From DATJXG01 sp035500455 (GTDB lineage Bacteria; Acidobacteriota; Terriglobia; Terriglobales; Acidobacteriaceae), in assembly GCA_035500455.1 (NCBI GenBank), contig DATJXG010000129.1, forward strand, positions 1 to 5,921: a DNA stretch of 5,921 nt, in the 5' to 3' direction. The stretch's first letter is position 1. Each line of letters starts with the position of its first letter. A model generated the notes under the pieces. The model made no database searches. It saw only the letters and a program-made list of their open reading frames with translations, and had not been told where the DNA came from. This document shows positions 5,261-5,921 of this stretch, in pieces. Position numbers and translations under genes: made by a program.

Positions 5261-5921
5261 TTAAACGAAAAATTCTCCCCGGCTGACTAACAGTGCCGGA
5301 CCACGCAGGTACACCTGCCCCTCCCAGCGCACCGTCTGGATTCCGCCCAGAGCGTGCACATTAGCCGGCGAGTCGGCGCGCCCGGTAGCCACTGCGGCCA
5401 CCGCCGAGGCGCATGAGCCGGTGCCCGAGGACTGCGTTTCTCCGACCCCGCGTTCGAAGAGTCTGACTTCTATATTATGTTTATCCTTCGGCACTACCAG
5501 CTCAACGTTCATGCCGTGCTTGAAGTCGTGGTGGGCCCCGATTTCGGCGGCTTCCGCCTGCCATCCGGCGGTAAATTCGGGAACGAAGACGACATAGTGG
5601 GGATTGCCCATGGACACCGGAATGCCGGACACTTCACGGAACGCCAAGCGGATGGGGAATTCGTCTCCCACCTGCGGCTCGCCCATGGCAGTTTCGAATT
5701 CGAACTCGGTTCCGCGGCGGGCAATCAAGGTGCAGGTCTTGATGCCGGCATCGGTGCGTATCTTTACCGACTCCACGCCGCGTTCCGCGCACAGCCAGGC
5801 GGCCACGCAGCGCGTGCCGTTGCCGGAGATTTCCGCCTCCGATCCGTCGGCATTGAGCAGGCGGGCGCGAATATCGGCGTCGGGAGCGGGGAGCAGCCAT
5901 TCCACGCCATCGGCGCCTATG
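5261..5921 (-). CDS. dapF: Diaminopimelate epimerase-family protein with Ser/Ser active site (5' end cut by window)
   Basis: DapF interconverts LL- and meso-diaminopimelate through two cysteines acting as acid and base. The stop TAA is at 5261-5263 and the frame stays open to the right edge (about 219 residues), beginning with IGADG, a conserved DapF segment. About 35-45 N-terminal residues are missing, and the GTG at 5905 is internal. Residues numbered from that GTG: LLNADGSE with N18, SMGNPH with N101, GMN with N133, and ERG with E151 and R152, all matching DAP-binding residues in Haemophilus influenzae DapF. The catalytic positions differ: where that enzyme has Cys73 in CGNG, this has SGNGTRC (S27, codon TCC); where it has Cys217 in ACGSG, this has SSGTGS (S160, codon TCG). 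It may be a serine-type variant, a paralogue with another substrate, or an inactive homologue. Family is sure; epimerase activity is uncertain. Confidence 0.9.
   Translation of the reverse strand, partial: IGADGVEWLLPAPDADIRARLLNADGSEAEISGNGTRCVAAWLCAERGVESVKIRTDAGIKTCTLIARRGTEFEFETAMGEPQVGDEFPIRLAFREVSGIPVSMGNPHYVVFVPEFTAGWQAEAAEIGAHHDFKHGMNVELVVPKDKHNIEVRLFERGVGETQSSGTGSCASAVAAVATGRADSPANVHALGGIQTVRWEGQVYLRGPALLVSRGEFFV

Noticed and set aside
5261..5905. GTG at 5905 as the true dapF start
   Set aside because: The frame continues upstream to the window edge with IGADG, a conserved internal DapF segment, so the gene begins outside the window.

Overview
The window is a compact, GC-rich stretch of bacterial chromosome in which every gene reads on the minus strand. 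From right to left it carries a dapF-type gene (cut by the right edge), ldcA, mpl, an M61-family metallopeptidase with a PDZ domain, and a zinc-type medium-chain dehydrogenase/reductase (cut by the left edge). Mpl, which occurs mainly in diderm bacteria, and an exported M61 peptidase point to a Gram-negative organism. The MDR and DapF sequence style and the GC-rich hairpin repeats between genes remind me of Acidobacteriota (Terriglobia-like). That assignment is inference from memory; no marker gene is present.

Layout. Positions 5261-5921 hold the 3' part of a DapF-family gene. Then comes ldcA (stop at 4275), separated from dapF by only 2 or 11 nt depending on its start. A 120-nt gap (4155-4274) follows, and it is full of repeats: two inverted REP-like hairpins and an alternating heptamer tract that ends at the mpl ribosome binding site. 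mpl (2706-4154) overlaps the M61 gene (820-2709) by 4 bp (GTGA). A 52-nt gap then leads into the MDR gene (1-767). No gene-free stretch exceeds 300 nt.

How the genes fit together. LdcA trims recycled murein tetrapeptide to tripeptide, Mpl attaches that tripeptide to UDP-MurNAc, and DapF normally supplies meso-DAP. The first three genes therefore look like a peptidoglycan recycling and precursor module. The M61 aminopeptidase is linked to mpl by the overlap, but its substrate is unknown. The MDR enzyme has no obvious link.

The most unusual points are these. (1) The DapF homologue keeps the visible DAP-binding residues but has serine at both positions where the catalytic cysteines normally lie. 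(2) Three copies of a small GTRG-headed palindromic repeat occur within 1.6 kb, and two of them differ by changes that preserve base pairing. (3) One of those repeats, plus a second hairpin, lies inside the translated leader of the M61 gene and lengthens its signal peptide. I found no CRISPR, tRNA, rRNA or transposase.
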